Of a DNA stretch of 39,661 nt, positions 1 to 8,526 are shown piece after piece (positions within the stretch are counted from its first letter, which is position 1; the number at the start of each line of letters is the position of its first letter). The position numbers and the translations under genes were made by a program. Below the pieces are notes generated by a model, which was given only the letters and a program-made list of their open reading frames with translations, was not told where the DNA came from and did not search any database. The DNA comes from an uncultured Actinomycetes bacterium (GTDB taxonomy: Bacteria > Actinomycetota > Thermoleophilia > RBG-16-64-13), in contig CAIQPS010000160.1 of assembly GCA_903873715.1 (NCBI GenBank), forward strand, positions 1-39,661, in the 5' to 3' direction.

Positions 1-121
1 CCCGGAGGTGGCGGCCGTGGCCGACGACTTCTGTGGCACCGTGGAAGAAGACGGGGTGGCGCACTATCTGATGCGGCAGCCCTGGTTCCCTAAAAGCGAC
101 GACCCGGGAGTCGAAGAGTGA
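1..121 (+). CDS. C-terminal end of an unidentified protein (partial)
   Basis: The reading frame is open from base 2 and gives about 39 codons ending at a TGA at 119-121. That stop shares a GTGA overlap with the GTG start of the next gene, a sign of translational coupling. The visible tail is acidic and ends in GVEE. No domain can be recognised from so short a piece, and the start is outside the window. The coding call rests on the open frame, its codon usage and the tight overlap. Confidence 0.6.
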   Translation, partial: PEVAAVADDFCGTVEEDGVAHYLMRQPWFPKSDDPGVEE

Positions 122-396
122 AAGGTCTTTCCTGTCCTTACTGCGGGCACACCGCGATGTCTGTCGGCCGCAAGATGTTCCTGGGGCGCGCGACGGACGT
201 CCCCTGCAAGTCGTGCGGGAGGAAGGTCGGCGTGGTCGCCAGCTCCATGATCATGGCGTATATACCGTTCGCCGTGGCGTTCATCGCCGCGCTCTCCATC
301 AGCCAGATCCGCTTGAGGATCGCGGTGCTGGTCGGGGGCGCCGCCGTGACGTTCCTCCTCTGGTGGCTCTGGCTGCCCCTGCAGAAGCGAGACTAG
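118..396 (+). CDS. Small zinc-ribbon membrane protein
   Basis: The 92-residue product begins with a zinc-ribbon-like segment, CPYC near residue 6 and CKSC near residue 30. Two hydrophobic stretches follow (about residues 43-62 and 67-86) that would form a membrane hairpin, then a short basic end. The cysteine pairs are likely to bind Zn on the cytoplasmic side; this is inferred from spacing. The GTG start overlaps the stop of the upstream gene by four bases, so the two are probably one operon. It converges with the gene ending at 412. Function unknown. Confidence 0.65.
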   Translation: MKGLSCPYCGHTAMSVGRKMFLGRATDVPCKSCGRKVGVVASSMIMAYIPFAVAFIAALSISQIRLRIAVLVGGAAVTFLLWWLWLPLQKRD

Positions 397-411
397 CGAG
401 CCGGCGGGACC

Positions 412-1560
412 CTACACGAACCGCAACTGCGCCGCCACGCCTCCGGCCGCCTCCAGCGCCGGTATGCCTTCCGCGACTTCCACCACGGTGCTCTGTAGGA
501 TCGCCAGGCGCACCAGTTCACCCACCGCGTCGGCGATGGGCACGGGCTTGCCGCCGCAGAACGGGCACTCCTCCACGGGCTCCAGGCCGGCCCAGTCGCA
601 GGCGGGGCAGCGCCAGCCCGGCGGCCGGTAGTTCCGGTCGACCAAGAGTGTCTGGAGTTGGCCGCGCTCCAGGCCGGCCATGACCTGGTCGAAGCCGGCG
701 GCGCCGCGGCCGTTGCTCCCCAGGCCCTCGTTGATATGCGCCATCAACTGGGTGAGTTCGCGCCGGCGCGCCTCGTTGACGGAGGTCCGGGCGGCGCCGA
801 CCATCTGATTGACCGAGTCGGCGGCGTCGAACGGTATCTCGGCAACCACCTTGGGCGCTACGGCGGAGGGCAGGGTGCGGCGGAAGTTGCTGGCGATGTC
901 GTGCTGGGCGCAGACCACCACCCGCCTCACCGCCGAGCCTTCCAGCCACTTGGCCAGTGTCGTGGCCACTTCCTTGTAATGCTGGTCCACCAGGGTGTCA
1001 TGACGCGCGGCCGCGAAGTATTCCTTGATGGACAGCTCGCCGGTCTCCCGGTCGCTGGTGCGCAGCCAAGGGCCTCTCAGGTCGTCCGAGCGGGCGATGC
1101 CTCCCCATTCGTCCACCAGGTAGAGGCTGGAATCGTCACGGCTGACCCGGGCGACGATGAAGGGCTCGAGCAGCGACAGCGCGTGCGCGACCGGCCGGAC
1201 GTACGGGGACGGTTCGAGAACCATCCGGTTGATCAGCCGGAATGGCAAGTCGATGCGCTGGTAGATGCCACCCTCGCCGTCGAGGAAGAGCGCGAGACCC
1301 TGGGTGCTCTCGGTCAGGTCGTACTGCAGGACCGCGCCGATCTCCTCCAACTCGCTCTGCAACACGTGTCTCTGGTCCTTCGGGAGATCCAGTTCCCGCC
1401 CGATACGGGTGTACTCGCTGTTGAGGAACGTGGGGGCGGACTGCCGCCAGTCATCCAGCGGGCTGGTGGACAGGGTCACTGTGAGGAACGCCCCGCGCGG
1501 GGCCTTGGCGCCGGCCAGGTGCCGGATCTTCTCGGTGGCGCCGGCAAGACTGTCGATCAT
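412..1560 (-). CDS. Vms1/eRF1-like (bacterial aeRF1 superfamily) protein
   Basis: The 382-residue protein resembles the bacterial archaeo-eukaryotic release factor 1-like families related to Vms1/ANKZF1, which are linked to release of peptides from stalled ribosomes. The N-terminal two thirds look like the eRF1-type core, including a VVVCAQHDIASNF strand-helix segment. The segment near residues 270-310 (NEGLGSNGRGAAGFDQV) is typical of the last domain. A zinc ribbon ends the protein (CPAC near residue 318, CPFC about 14 residues later). No GGQ tripeptide is visible, so peptidyl-tRNA hydrolysis cannot be assumed. The ATG overlaps the stop of the upstream small gene as ATGA, which implies coupled translation. 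The family call is moderately secure; the biochemical role is not. Confidence 0.65.
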   Translation of the reverse strand: MIDSLAGATEKIRHLAGAKAPRGAFLTVTLSTSPLDDWRQSAPTFLNSEYTRIGRELDLPKDQRHVLQSELEEIGAVLQYDLTESTQGLALFLDGEGGIYQRIDLPFRLINRMVLEPSPYVRPVAHALSLLEPFIVARVSRDDSSLYLVDEWGGIARSDDLRGPWLRTSDRETGELSIKEYFAAARHDTLVDQHYKEVATTLAKWLEGSAVRRVVVCAQHDIASNFRRTLPSAVAPKVVAEIPFDAADSVNQMVGAARTSVNEARRRELTQLMAHINEGLGSNGRGAAGFDQVMAGLERGQLQTLLVDRNYRPPGWRCPACDWAGLEPVEECPFCGGKPVPIADAVGELVRLAILQSTVVEVAEGIPALEAAGGVAAQLRFV

Positions 1561-1859
1561 CCGGCACCGCCTTCCCTCCTTCCTTCACTTCCAGGGACGT
1601 CACCCTGATCGGCCGCCGGCGGCGCCGCCGCCGGCCGGAGCACGGGTTCGCTGGGATGAGCGGCATGCTGGTCGTGCAGCGCCTGCTCGGTCCGCCACCG
1701 CTCCTCGCGCTCGCGGAACTTGTCGGCCACGGCGGCCTTGCCCTTGTCGTGAGGAAGATCTGCGACATTGACTGTCCCGGTATCGGACAGCGCCCTGTTC
1801 ATCTGCTCGCTGGGAGTGACGGGGCGTCCCCCAAAACGCCCGACCTTCTTGTCCGACAT
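1557..1859 (-). CDS. Small, probably disordered hydrophilic protein
   Basis: This 100-residue protein is rich in charged residues, Ala, Pro and Gly, with no hydrophobic core and no recognised domain. The C-terminal 40 residues look disordered. A good ribosome binding site (AAAGGGGA) lies a few bases before the ATG on the minus strand. Its stop overlaps the start of the Vms1-like gene by four bases, so the two are co-transcribed and may act together. The conserved-looking part is the N-terminus (MSDKKVGRFGGRPVTPSEQM). No function can be assigned. Confidence 0.6.
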   Translation of the reverse strand: MSDKKVGRFGGRPVTPSEQMNRALSDTGTVNVADLPHDKGKAAVADKFREREERWRTEQALHDQHAAHPSEPVLRPAAAPPAADQGDVPGSEGRREGGAG

Positions 1860-2112
1860 GGTGTCCCCTTTCGGTCTCGTCGAAGGTGTGGCTCGGGTAA
1901 GGGATGTACCTCGATTCTATACCCGCCCTCGAAAGGTGGGTAACCCTCCGCGGCCGGGTGGCCGGGCCGCGTGGCCGCGCCGGGTGGCAGCCGCGCAGCG
2001 AAGCCGCGGCGCCAGGTCGTCACTGTTTCAATCTTCCGGCAACGGTCATATTGTTATAGCTGGGCCCGCGTCCGCAGGGCGCCCAGGCAAGGCGAGGAAA
2101 GGAGAGGTCCGG

Positions 2113-2574
2113 ATGCTGAAGAAGTTCAAGGCCTTCATCGACAAGGGGAACCTGCTGCAGCTGGCGGTAGCGTTCATCATGGGCGTCACGTTCGCCGCCG
2201 TGGTGACGTCGTTGGTGAACGACATCATCATGCCCGCCGTAGGCCTCGCCACCGGCGGCGTCGATTTCAACAGTCACTTCTCCGTGCTGAAAGACGGCAC
2301 TCCGGTCGGCCCGTACAACACGGTGGCCCAGGCGCACGAAGCCGGAGCGGTCACGCTCAACTGGGGCACGTTCATCAATACCATCTTCATCTTCGTGATC
2401 GTCGCGTTCGTCCTGTTCCTGCTGGTGGAGGCCTACACCCGGACCCAGAAGCCGGTGGTCGCGGAGGTCGTCACCAAGGACTGCCCGTACTGCTACACGA
2501 GCATCCCGAAAGCCGCCAGCCGCTGCCCGAACTGCACGTCGCAGCTGGGCGACGGAGGCCAGACGGGCTCCTGA
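2113..2574 (+). CDS. mscL: Large-conductance mechanosensitive channel MscL with zinc-ribbon tail
   Basis: MscL forms a pentameric inner-membrane pore that opens under tension and releases solutes during hypo-osmotic shock. The start (MLKKFKAFIDKGNLLQLAVAF) matches the family N-terminal helix and TM1. The frame contains TM1 (about residues 15-45), a periplasmic loop and TM2 (about 82-103). After TM2, where most MscL proteins carry a short helical bundle, this 153-residue protein ends in a zinc ribbon with CxxC-x10-CxxC spacing (CPYC...CPNC). The start at 2113 is chosen over upstream in-frame codons because of the strong AAAGGAGAGG site just before it and the family N-terminus. A perfect hairpin follows the gene. 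Confidence 0.93.
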   Translation: MLKKFKAFIDKGNLLQLAVAFIMGVTFAAVVTSLVNDIIMPAVGLATGGVDFNSHFSVLKDGTPVGPYNTVAQAHEAGAVTLNWGTFINTIFIFVIVAFVLFLLVEAYTRTQKPVVAEVVTKDCPYCYTSIPKAASRCPNCTSQLGDGGQTGS

Positions 2575-2621
2575 CGCACGGGCGCCGCGAAGGCGCACGA
2601 CGGGCTGTCTGCCGCGATCCT

Positions 2622-2651
2622 GGAGGCGGGGCGTCTTCTCGCCCCGCCTCC
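2622..2651 (+). terminator. Perfect 12-bp hairpin between mscL and rlmKL
   Basis: The arms GGAGGCGGGGCG (2622-2633) and CGCCCCGCCTCC (2640-2651) pair perfectly across a six-base loop. The structure lies 48 bases after the mscL stop and 19 bases before the rlmKL start. There is no long T-run, only a mixed pyrimidine tract, so termination efficiency is uncertain. It most likely insulates rlmKL from mscL transcription. Confidence 0.55.
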
Positions 2652-2655
2652 CGTC

Positions 2656-2670
2656 TATACTCCCCTCAAC
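2656..2670 (+). promoter_or_regulatory. Possible -10 element for a near-leaderless rlmKL transcript
   Basis: TATACT at 2656-2661 matches five of six consensus -10 bases and sits nine bases before the ATG at 2671. No Shine-Dalgarno-like sequence lies between. Transcription would start within a few bases of the start codon. No convincing -35 is seen. Confidence 0.4.
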
Positions 2671-5112
2671 ATGACTACTCCGAAGACCTCATCATCCGGC
2701 CGCAGCCCGGCGCCTCCCGAAGACCGGAGCGCGCACACGTTCTTCGCCACCTGCCCCAGGAACACCGAGGGCCTCCTGGCGGAGGAGTTGCGCGCGCTCG
2801 GCGCCGCCGACGCCAAAGAGACCAGGGGCGGAGCCACCTTCACCGGACCGGTGGCCCTCGCCTACCGCGCCTGCCTGTGGTCGCGGGTGGCCAGCCGGGT
2901 GCTGATGCACCTGGCCTCGTTCCCCACCGGGACCATCGACGAGCTGTACGACGCCGTGCGGGCGATGCCCTGGGAGCGGCACCTCAAGGCCGACGGGACG
3001 CTGGCCATCGAGACGACGTCCACCATCCGCCAGGGGCCGCTCGCCACTGTCAACACGCACTTCGTGGAGCAGCGGGTCAAGGATGCCGTGGTGGACCGGT
3101 TCCGTGCCAAGACCGGCGGGCGGCCTGGAGTCGACCTGGCTCGGCCGGACGTGCGCATCGCGGTGCACCTCTCGCCCGCCGAGACCGCGGTGAGCCTGGA
3201 CCTCTCAGGGGATGGGCTGCACAGACGGGGATACCGGCTGGAAGGCGGCGGCGCGCCGCTCAAGGAGAACCTCGCGGCGGCGATCCTGCTGCGGGCCGGA
3301 TGGCCGGTCGTGGCCGCCCGTGGCGGTGCGCTTCTCGACCCGATGTGCGGCTCGGGCACGCTGCTCATAGAGGGGGCCCTCATCGCGGCCGACATCGCTC
3401 CGGGCCTGCAGCGCGAGTACTTCGGTTTCCTCGGCTGGGAAGGCTTCGAACCGGCCGTCTGGCAGGACCTTCTGGCCGAGGCGGCCGAGCGGCGGAGGGT
3501 GGGGCTCACCAAGCTGCCGCCGCTGTTCGGCTCCGACGCCGACGCGCGCACGCTCGGCGCCGCCCGCGCCAACGCCCGCCGGGCGGGGTTGGCGGGGCGC
3601 ATCCAGTTCGACATCCGCGACCTGGGGGCCCTGACGGCTCCTCCGGGCGCCACGGCAGGCCTCGTCGCCACCAACCCTCCGTACGGCAAGCGCCTCGGTG
3701 ACGTGGCGGAGCTGACCGGCCTCTACGAGACCCTGGGCGAGCGGCTCAAGAAGTCGTTCGCCGGGTGGGAAGCGGCGGTCTTCACCGCCAACCCCGACCT
3801 GAGCGTCCACCTGGGGCTGCGGGCCCGCAGGGTGAACGTGCTGTTCAACGGGCCTCTCGAGGCGAAGTTGCTGGTGTTCGACATCGGGGAGGGGTTCGCG
3901 GACAAGCGGCCCGGCGGCGCCCGGGAGAGCGCGGCGGATGCCGGTGACGCACCGCGTGGTGCGGGCGGACCCGGTGGCCCCTCGGAGCCCGGCGCCCACG
4001 GCGCCGGCGCCCTGATGTTCGCCAACCGCCTGCACAAGAACCTCAAGCATCTGCGGAAGTGGGCGGCCCGGGAAGGCGTCTCCTGCTACCGCGTCTACGA
4101 CGCCGACCTGCCCGAGTACGCCGTGGCCGTCGACCTGTACGACGGCTGGGCGCACGTCCAGGAATACGCCCCGCCCGCCAGCGTCGACCCGGTCATGGCC
4201 CGGCGCCGGCTCAAGGACGTCATGGCCGTGGTGCCGGACGTGCTGGGCATACCCGAGAGCCACGCCGTGCTCAAGGTCCGCAGCCGGCAGCGCGGCACCG
4301 ACCAGTACGAGAAGCTGCGGGACCGCGGAGCGTTCCTCGAGGTCGAGGAGAGCGGGCTGAAGTTCCTGGTGAACCTCACCGACTACCTCGACACCGGGCT
4401 GTTCCTCGATCACCGGCCGGTCCGGCAGCTCATCCGCACCCTGGCGCCTGGAAAGCGGTTCCTCAACCTGTTCGCCTATACCGGCTCGGCCACCGTCTAC
4501 GCGGCGGCGGGCGGCGCGGCGGCGACCACCACGGTAGACCTGTCGCGCGTGTACCTGGAATGGGCGGAGCGCAACCTCGAGGTGAACGGCTTGGCCGGGC
4601 CGCGGCACGGCTTCATCAGGGCCGATTGCCTGGAGTGGCTGAAAGAGGCTTCCGCGGCGGCGCGGGCGGCAGCCCGGGCCGGAGCGGCAGCGGGCGGGCG
4701 GCGAGGCAGCCCGGGCGGCACCACACGCGGCGCGGCGCCCGTCTACGACCTCATCTTCCTGGACGCCCCCACCTTCTCGAACTCCAAGAGCATGGACGAG
4801 ACGCTCGACATCCAGCGCGACCACGCCTGGCTCATCCTCGCGGCCATGGATCTGCTGGCGCCGGGAGGCGTCCTGCTGTTCTCCACCAACTTCAGGCGCT
4901 TCAAGCTCGACCCCATGCTGGCGGAGCAGTTCGCGGTGACCGACATCACCAAGCAGACGGTCCCGGCGGACTTCGCCCGCAACCCGCGCATCCACACCTG
5001 CTTCCGCATCGAGGCCCGGGCGGGCGCCGCCGCCGGGCCGGCCGGCGCCGCGCAGACCGGCGCGGGGCAGACCACGGCGCCAGGCGGCGCAGCACCACCT
5101 CGTGACCGCTGA
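2671..5112 (+). CDS. rlmL: Bifunctional 23S rRNA methyltransferase RlmKL
   Basis: The 813-residue protein has the two-methyltransferase layout of E. coli RlmKL, which makes m2G2445 and m7G2069 in 23S rRNA. A THUMP domain occupies about residues 20-170. The first SAM-dependent domain follows, with DPMCGSGTLLIEGA near residue 227 and the catalytic NPPYGKR motif at 335-341. A Gly/Ala-rich linker (about 415-445) leads to the RlmK half, with FLNLFAYTGSATVYAA near 594 and LDAPTFSNSKSM near 696. A low-complexity Ala/Gly insert (about 655-690) and an Ala/Gly tail are local peculiarities. The fused form is best known from proteobacteria, so its presence here is noteworthy. There is no ribosome binding site before the ATG. 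The gene overlaps polX by 11 bases. Confidence 0.93.
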   Translation: MTTPKTSSSGRSPAPPEDRSAHTFFATCPRNTEGLLAEELRALGAADAKETRGGATFTGPVALAYRACLWSRVASRVLMHLASFPTGTIDELYDAVRAMPWERHLKADGTLAIETTSTIRQGPLATVNTHFVEQRVKDAVVDRFRAKTGGRPGVDLARPDVRIAVHLSPAETAVSLDLSGDGLHRRGYRLEGGGAPLKENLAAAILLRAGWPVVAARGGALLDPMCGSGTLLIEGALIAADIAPGLQREYFGFLGWEGFEPAVWQDLLAEAAERRRVGLTKLPPLFGSDADARTLGAARANARRAGLAGRIQFDIRDLGALTAPPGATAGLVATNPPYGKRLGDVAELTGLYETLGERLKKSFAGWEAAVFTANPDLSVHLGLRARRVNVLFNGPLEAKLLVFDIGEGFADKRPGGARESAADAGDAPRGAGGPGGPSEPGAHGAGALMFANRLHKNLKHLRKWAAREGVSCYRVYDADLPEYAVAVDLYDGWAHVQEYAPPASVDPVMARRRLKDVMAVVPDVLGIPESHAVLKVRSRQRGTDQYEKLRDRGAFLEVEESGLKFLVNLTDYLDTGLFLDHRPVRQLIRTLAPGKRFLNLFAYTGSATVYAAAGGAAATTTVDLSRVYLEWAERNLEVNGLAGPRHGFIRADCLEWLKEASAAARAAARAGAAAGGRRGSPGGTTRGAAPVYDLIFLDAPTFSNSKSMDETLDIQRDHAWLILAAMDLLAPGGVLLFSTNFRRFKLDPMLAEQFAVTDITKQTVPADFARNPRIHTCFRIEARAGAAAGPAGAAQTGAGQTTAPGGAAPPRDR

Positions 5113-6865
5113 CGCCCGGCAGGGACGGCTCCCCTCAAACCAGGAGCTGGCGCAGGTCATGCAGACCATCGCCGACTACCTGGACCTCGACGGACAATCC
5201 ACCTACCGCATCATCGCCTACGAGAAGGCAGCCGCGCTGTTCCGCGAGCACCCGATCTCGGTGGCGGAGATGGCTCAGCAGGGAGGACTGCGGCGCCTGC
5301 CGGGCGTGGGCGAGGCCATCGAGAAGAAGGTGCTCGAGTACGTGGCCACCGGGGACATCGAGTTCCTGGCCAGACTGCGCGACCGCTTCCCCGAGGGGTT
5401 GCTCACCGTGATGCGCCTCCCCGGGATGGGGCCCAAGAAGACCAAGGCCATCCACGAGCAGGCGGGCGTCGCCGACCTGCGCGACCTGGAGCGGGCCGCG
5501 CGCGAGGGCCGGCTGCGCGATCTACCGGGCATGGGAGCCAAGACCGAGGAGAACATCCTCCGGGCGATCGAGACCTGGACCGCCGTGGCCGCCGGACAGG
5601 ACAGCGGCCGCAAGCTGCGCGCCGCGGTGGAGCCCCAGGCGATCAAGTTCGTCGAGGCCTTGCGCGCCCTGCCCCAGGTGGCCGCCGCCGATTTCGCCGG
5701 AAGCCTGCGCCGTTGCCGGTCCACCGTCCGCGACATGGACCTGGTGGTGGCGTCGCTGGACCCGGAGGCGGTCATGGCCGCCTTCGCCACCCTGCCGGAG
5801 CTGGCCCGGGTGGAAGCCCAGGGCGAGACAAAACTGGCGGCAGCGACCTACACCGGCCTGAACGTCGACCTGCGGGTGGTGCCGCCGGATTCCTACGGCG
5901 ACCTGCTGCAACACTTCACCGGCAGTGCCGAACACAACGTCGCGCTGCGCGGGTACGCGCAGCGCCGCGGCTACAAGATCAGCGAGTACGGCGTCGAGCC
6001 CGTGGAATCGGGCCGGCATATCCGATGCGCCACCGAGGCCGAGGTCTACGAGCTGGTGGGCCTGCGCTACATCCCTCCGGAGTTGCGCGAAGACCAGGGG
6101 GAGATCCAGGCGGCCGAAGTGGGGATGCTCCCGGACCTCGTCGAGCTTCCGGACGTACGGGGCGACCTGCACGTCCACTCGGATTGGACCGACGGGCGGG
6201 TCTCTCTGGAACAGATGGCCCTCGCCGCCCGCGACCGGGGCCTCGACTACCTTTGCTTCTGCGACCACTCCCAATCTCTGGCGATGACCGGGGGGCTGTC
6301 GCCCGAGCGGCTGATGGCCCAGCAGGCGGAGATCCGGGCACTCGACGCCCGCATCGAAGGGATACGGCTCCTCTCAGGCATCGAGGTGGACATCCTGGCC
6401 GACGGCCGGCTCGACCTGCCCGACGAGACCCTGGCCCGGTTGGACTTCGTCACCGCAAGCATCCACTCCGGGTTCAGCCAGCCGCCGGCGCGGATCATGG
6501 AGAGGATCGTCGGGGCCATGCGCAATCCGTGCGTCCGCTCGGTGGCGCATCCCAGCGGCCGGCTCATCAACCGGCGCGAGGGCTACGAGATCGACATCGA
6601 CCTGCTGGCCCGGGTGGCCGCCGAGACCGGCACTTTCCTCGAGATCAATGGCTTTCCCGACCGGCTGGACCTGACCGCCCAGGCCGCGCGCCGGGCGGCG
6701 GCGCTGGGAGCGCGGATGGTCGTCTGCAGCGACGCCCACTCACCGGGTGATTTCGAGAACCTCAGGTGGGGCGTGGGGGAAGCGCGGCGAGGCTGGCTGA
6801 CGAAGGCGGATCTGGCCAACACCGGGGCTTGGGAGAGCATCGCGGAGAAGAGACCGGGGCACTGA
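5102..6865 (+). CDS. polX: DNA polymerase X family protein with PHP domain (PolX)
   Basis: The 587-residue protein has the full bacterial PolX architecture, associated with gap-filling repair synthesis and 3'-5' exonuclease activity. An N-terminal 8-kDa-like region carries helix-hairpin-helix motifs (LPGVGEAI near 62, LPGMGPKKT near 102, LPGMGAKTEEN near 141). The nucleotidyltransferase palm has catalytic Asp211, Asp213 and Asp256. The C-terminal PHP domain starts at DLHVHSDWTDG (His357, His359) and retains later metal ligands in CDHS, IEVD, SIHS and CSDAHS. All expected catalytic residues are present, so both activities are plausible. The GTG start lies inside the end of rlmKL in another frame, which implies translational coupling. 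A GC hairpin follows the stop. Confidence 0.93.
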   Translation: MTADARQGRLPSNQELAQVMQTIADYLDLDGQSTYRIIAYEKAAALFREHPISVAEMAQQGGLRRLPGVGEAIEKKVLEYVATGDIEFLARLRDRFPEGLLTVMRLPGMGPKKTKAIHEQAGVADLRDLERAAREGRLRDLPGMGAKTEENILRAIETWTAVAAGQDSGRKLRAAVEPQAIKFVEALRALPQVAAADFAGSLRRCRSTVRDMDLVVASLDPEAVMAAFATLPELARVEAQGETKLAAATYTGLNVDLRVVPPDSYGDLLQHFTGSAEHNVALRGYAQRRGYKISEYGVEPVESGRHIRCATEAEVYELVGLRYIPPELREDQGEIQAAEVGMLPDLVELPDVRGDLHVHSDWTDGRVSLEQMALAARDRGLDYLCFCDHSQSLAMTGGLSPERLMAQQAEIRALDARIEGIRLLSGIEVDILADGRLDLPDETLARLDFVTASIHSGFSQPPARIMERIVGAMRNPCVRSVAHPSGRLINRREGYEIDIDLLARVAAETGTFLEINGFPDRLDLTAQAARRAAALGARMVVCSDAHSPGDFENLRWGVGEARRGWLTKADLANTGAWESIAEKRPGH

Positions 6866-6890
6866 GCGGCCCGAGTCTGGCTGGCCGCCA

Positions 6891-6915
6891 CCGCGCCGGC
6901 TGCCCATCGGCGCGG
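6891..6915. terminator. GC-rich hairpin between convergent genes
   Basis: CCGCGCCG (6891-6898) and CGGCGCGG (6908-6915) pair perfectly around a nine-base loop. It lies between the convergent polX and zinc-binding genes and could stop transcription from either side. No T-tract is present. Confidence 0.35.
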
Positions 6916-6945
6916 GGCGGACACAAGCGGCGGACCGGCCGCGGT

Positions 6946-7182
6946 TCAGAATCGTCGGGAACTGAACACGCGAGAAGCGCGCACGTCGTCGGCTCCGACG
7001 ATGGCGTCGAGCAGGCGGGCCATGCCCCTGTCGGAGAGAGACCCGACCCAGCACCCACAGGACGCGTGGGCCAGTTTGTCGAGTCTCATCTCTGCTGCTG
7101 AGTCCTCCGGCGCGGCTACACCGCCGGGGAGAGCGACAAGGGCCCCACAGCCGGGGCACTTCCACGTATCACAGATTTCCAT
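6946..7182 (-). CDS. Small cysteine-rich, probably zinc-binding protein
   Basis: The predicted 78-residue product begins MEICDTWKCPGCGALVALP. It has CPGC near residue 9 and a second cysteine pair (CGCW) near residue 45, a pattern compatible with a single Zn site. The C-terminal half (LSDRGMARLLDAIVGADDV) looks like a short helix. In-frame upstream starts exist at 7215 and 7245 but lack a ribosome binding site; 7182 was chosen because the protein becomes compact and begins just before the Zn motif. No family is recognised, and the reading frame itself is only moderately supported. Confidence 0.5.
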   Translation of the reverse strand: MEICDTWKCPGCGALVALPGGVAAPEDSAAEMRLDKLAHASCGCWVGSLSDRGMARLLDAIVGADDVRASRVFSSRRF

Positions 7183-7296
7183 GGTCCTACTATCGGCGGG
7201 GGATGCCTGAACCATGAGCCAACGAACGAACGGGAAAAAGGACACGGTCCATGTGCTTTTCCCGACGCGCGGACGGACCGCGGCCCGTTCGCGGAA

Positions 7297-8526
7297 TCAG
7301 ACCTCGACCAGGTCGTCCTCCGAGATGGTGATCTTCTCGAGGCCCTCCGCGGTCACCCGCCAGGTGTTCTCCACCCCGACGACGCCGCGCCCCGGGAAGA
7401 CCAGTTTGGGTTCGCAGGCGATGACCTGGTCCTGCTCGAGTACCATCTTGAAGCCCCTGGCGAGCACCGGGAGTTCGTCCAGTTCGAGCCCCACTCCGTG
7501 GCCGATGTAGGGGGCCTGGTTGTTCGGAGCGCCCATGAAATAGGCGTCCAGACCCGAGGCGGCCAGGCGCTCCGTCATCCAATCGTTGGACACCTTGTAG
7601 ACGTCGCCGCACTGCACGCCGGCCTTGGCCGCCTGGCGAAAAACGTCCTGCACCTCCTGGCAGAGGCGCTGCCCTTCGGCCAAGTCGTCTGCGACGGGCC
7701 CGATGCTGATGATGCGCGTCTGGTCGCAGTAGTAGCCGCCGGTGAAGGAGACCAGGTCGACCACCACCGGGTCGCCGGGAGCGATGGGCCGCCAACCCGA
7801 CCCCTGACCGATGGCCGGTGACATACCGCCGCCGGCGAGCGGGTTGCCGGTGTACCCGGCCAGCGCCGCATGCGGGCCGGCGGACACGTTGCCGAACGGC
7901 CAGTCCTCGTTGAACTGGTGCATGCGGACGTTGCTGTTGCCCAACCGGCGCATGGCCGCACCGCACACCGCGCTCAGCTCCAGCTCGGTCATGCCCGGCT
8001 TGAGAGCCTCGACGGCCGCCTGATACCCCGCGTCCACGATGCGCGCGGCTTCGGCGGTGAAGGCCCGCTCGTAGTCGGACTTCACCGAGCGGACGGTGCG
8101 GATCACCGGCGAGCAGTCCTTGATGGTCGCACCGGGGAACAACGCCTCGTATCTGCGGAAGTGCGTCACCGGCACGACGTCCAGCTCCATCCCCACCACC
8201 GCGTCCGCGCCCAGGCCGAACCCGGCTATCACGGCGGGCAACTCCCGCAGGCTGCCGAGCGGCCGGATGTCCTTGACCGGCGACTCGACCCGGGCCCTGT
8301 CCGGGTCCTTGCGGACCAGGAAGACCGGCTCGCCTTCGGCCGGCACGAGCAACGGCCCCTGCTGGATGGTCCCCGTGAGATAGAACAGGTCGGGGTTGTG
8401 GAGGATCACCGCAAGCTGCATCCCGGACTGCGTCAGCGCAGCCTGGAAGCGCCGGGTGCGCCGCTCGATCTCTTCGGCGGGGACGAAATCCCAGCGGCCG
8501 GCCGGGAACGCGAGATCGACGGTCAT
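7297..8526 (-). CDS. M24 family metallopeptidase (Xaa-Pro peptidase-like)
   Basis: The 409-residue protein has the creatinase/aminopeptidase P fold: an N-terminal creatinase-like domain (about 1-150) and a C-terminal pita-bread domain. All five dinuclear metal ligands are visible: Asp257 (VVVDLV), Asp268 (YCDQTR), His343 (GHGVGLEL), Glu372 (CEPKLVF) and Glu386 (GVENTW). A catalytic peptidase is therefore expected, probably cytoplasmic and acting on Xaa-Pro dipeptides or related amides. The start at 8526 overlaps the stop of the preceding 54-codon gene as ATGA and gives a normal family N-terminus. The operon partners (small membrane protein, PNPOx-like flavoprotein, UbiX) do not reveal a substrate. 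Confidence 0.88.
   Translation of the reverse strand: MTVDLAFPAGRWDFVPAEEIERRTRRFQAALTQSGMQLAVILHNPDLFYLTGTIQQGPLLVPAEGEPVFLVRKDPDRARVESPVKDIRPLGSLRELPAVIAGFGLGADAVVGMELDVVPVTHFRRYEALFPGATIKDCSPVIRTVRSVKSDYERAFTAEAARIVDAGYQAAVEALKPGMTELELSAVCGAAMRRLGNSNVRMHQFNEDWPFGNVSAGPHAALAGYTGNPLAGGGMSPAIGQGSGWRPIAPGDPVVVDLVSFTGGYYCDQTRIISIGPVADDLAEGQRLCQEVQDVFRQAAKAGVQCGDVYKVSNDWMTERLAASGLDAYFMGAPNNQAPYIGHGVGLELDELPVLARGFKMVLEQDQVIACEPKLVFPGRGVVGVENTWRVTAEGLEKITISEDDLVEV

Noticed and set aside
1768-2112. N-terminal extension of MscL
   Set aside because: The frame is open upstream, but the family N-terminus and the strong ribosome binding site both place the start at 2113.
3205-5169. Long open frames on the strand opposite rlmKL, polX, the dikinase-like gene and others
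   Set aside because: They are by-products of high GC at third codon positions. Their translations are rich in Arg, Gly, His and Pro with no domain, and each lies over a gene with clear motifs.
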